Source: Rhodobacterales bacterium HKCCE4037 (GTDB taxonomy: Bacteria; Pseudomonadota; Alphaproteobacteria; Rhodobacterales; Rhodobacteraceae). From it: DNA of 64,000 nt. The translations under genes were made by a program, and so were the position numbers. The notes beneath the pieces are model-generated. The model was given only the letters and a program-made list of their open reading frames with translations, ran no database searches and was not told the DNA's origin. Where the stretch lies: NCBI GenBank assembly GCA_015689645.1, contig WVSM01000003.1, positions 248,001-312,000 of the forward strand, written 5' to 3'. Below, piece by piece: positions 63,484 through 64,000 of this stretch (position 1 is the first letter of the stretch; each line of letters opens with the position of its first letter).

Positions 63484-64000
63484 GCTGCGCCCTCCAAAGG
63501 CACCGCGCCGCCGGATACGGCACGCAAGATCCGCGAAAACTCGGCGCATTCGGCGTCGGACACTTCGTGCGGACGCCCGGGCAGGATATCGGACCGGACC
63601 CGCGCGCCGGCTGCGGCCAGTTCTCCGACGGCTTTCTGGAAGGCCCAGATCGGAATCCACGGGTCTGCGTCACCGCAAGTGGCGTAGATCGGCATTCCGG
63701 ACAGTGGCGCTCTTGCAAGCGTATCGGACGGCGCAGCGACGCGACAGCCGGTCAGCATCGCAGCGGCATCCGCGCGCCCGCCATGCATGAGGTATTCGAT
63801 CGTCATGCAGGCACCCTGCGAGAATCCCGCGACGATGATTGGAACGTCTGGACAGTCGCGCCGCGCGTCCTCGACTGCCCGCCGGACAATGCCAAGGGCT
63901 TCGGCAAGTTGCGTTTCCGTCATCTCGGTCATGTCATCGACGGCTTTCGCGTCGTACCAGCCTTCGCGCGGCGAACGCGGCAGCGCGAAGCGGAGGCCCG
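63480..64000 (-). CDS. Alpha/beta-hydrolase (carboxylesterase/phospholipase type), N-terminus beyond window
   Basis: The frame is open to the window edge, so the start lies beyond 64000. The visible 172 residues begin LRFALPRSPREGWYDAKAVDDM and contain the nucleophile elbow GFSQGACMTIEYL. A catalytic Asp is likely in YATCGDADPWIP and the His in LPGRPHEVSDAE. This is the small-esterase/phospholipase family. In this operon it may hydrolyse an aromatic ester before ring attack, which is inference. Its stop overlaps the maleylacetate reductase start. Confidence 0.85.
   Translation of the reverse strand, partial: GLRFALPRSPREGWYDAKAVDDMTEMTETQLAEALGIVRRAVEDARRDCPDVPIIVAGFSQGACMTIEYLMHGGRADAAAMLTGCRVAAPSDTLARAPLSGMPIYATCGDADPWIPIWAFQKAVGELAAAGARVRSDILPGRPHEVSDAECAEFSRILRAVSGGAVPLEGAA

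Overview
The window is high-GC DNA densely packed with genes, many with ATGA-type stop/start overlaps. It reads as a marine or soil alphaproteobacterium of the Rhodobacteraceae (Roseobacter-like). Pointers are the gene sets and their order: nadD next to dacB; mreBCD-mrdA-rodA; a KpsE-type exporter with the long N-terminal extension I associate with this family; an FeS-type bacterial photolyase; and two LIV-type ABC transporters inside an aromatic catabolic cluster. No prophage, insertion sequence, CRISPR array or rRNA was seen, so this looks like chromosome. The family assignment is inference from gene content.

Region 1 (1-15263) is mixed housekeeping. It holds a cut-off PAS-GGDEF-EAL signalling protein, two small ORFs around a strong terminator, nadD, an EamA exporter, dacB with a GNAT (AAC(6')-like) and a YdeI-like gene in one chain, small membrane proteins, a MATE pump, gltX, a zincin, wrbA, an FeS photolyase coupled to an SDR, a histidine phosphatase and a glutaredoxin-MauE fusion.

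Region 2 (15264-25246) holds leuA behind a Leu-rich leader peptide (attenuation), then three tandem palindromes, then the cell-elongation operon mreB-mreC-mreD-mrdA-rodA. It ends with a GhrA-like reductase, an SseB protein and a uracil-DNA glycosylase-like protein.

Region 3 (25247-33241) holds an ArsR repressor with an ArsP-type permease, nhaA, capsule-export genes kpsT-kpsE followed by kdsA and a BON-MscS channel, and tRNA-Gln(UUG).

Region 4 (33242-43549) is a complete xylose regulon: xylFHG (import), a ROK-family xylR, and xylB-xylA. Two periplasmic redox-type genes are wired into it. A MauG-like di-heme protein starts on the base after the xylA stop, and an FG-GAP/CRTAC1-like protein overlaps the end of xylR. 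Their 3' ends meet tail to tail. AT-rich operator-like elements precede xylF, xylR and xylB. This is the most interesting uncharacterised association in the window.

Region 5 (43550-64000) holds a flotillin and then an aromatic catabolic region. One minus-strand operon carries an esterase (cut by the window edge), maleylacetate reductase, a LIV-type ABC transporter (SBP-G-F-H-M), a Tat-exported SnoaL-like protein, a TfdB-type flavin monooxygenase and hydroxyquinol 1,2-dioxygenase. A second operon carries an aldehyde dehydrogenase, a second LIV transporter (SBP-H-M-G-F, with a 145-residue tail on the last ATPase) and another aldehyde dehydrogenase; an AraC regulator is divergent from it. Together they predict uptake of aromatic compounds, oxidation of side-chain aldehydes, hydroxylation to hydroxyquinol, intradiol cleavage to maleylacetate and reduction to 3-oxoadipate. 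In all three ABC operons a strong stem-loop directly follows the binding-protein gene.
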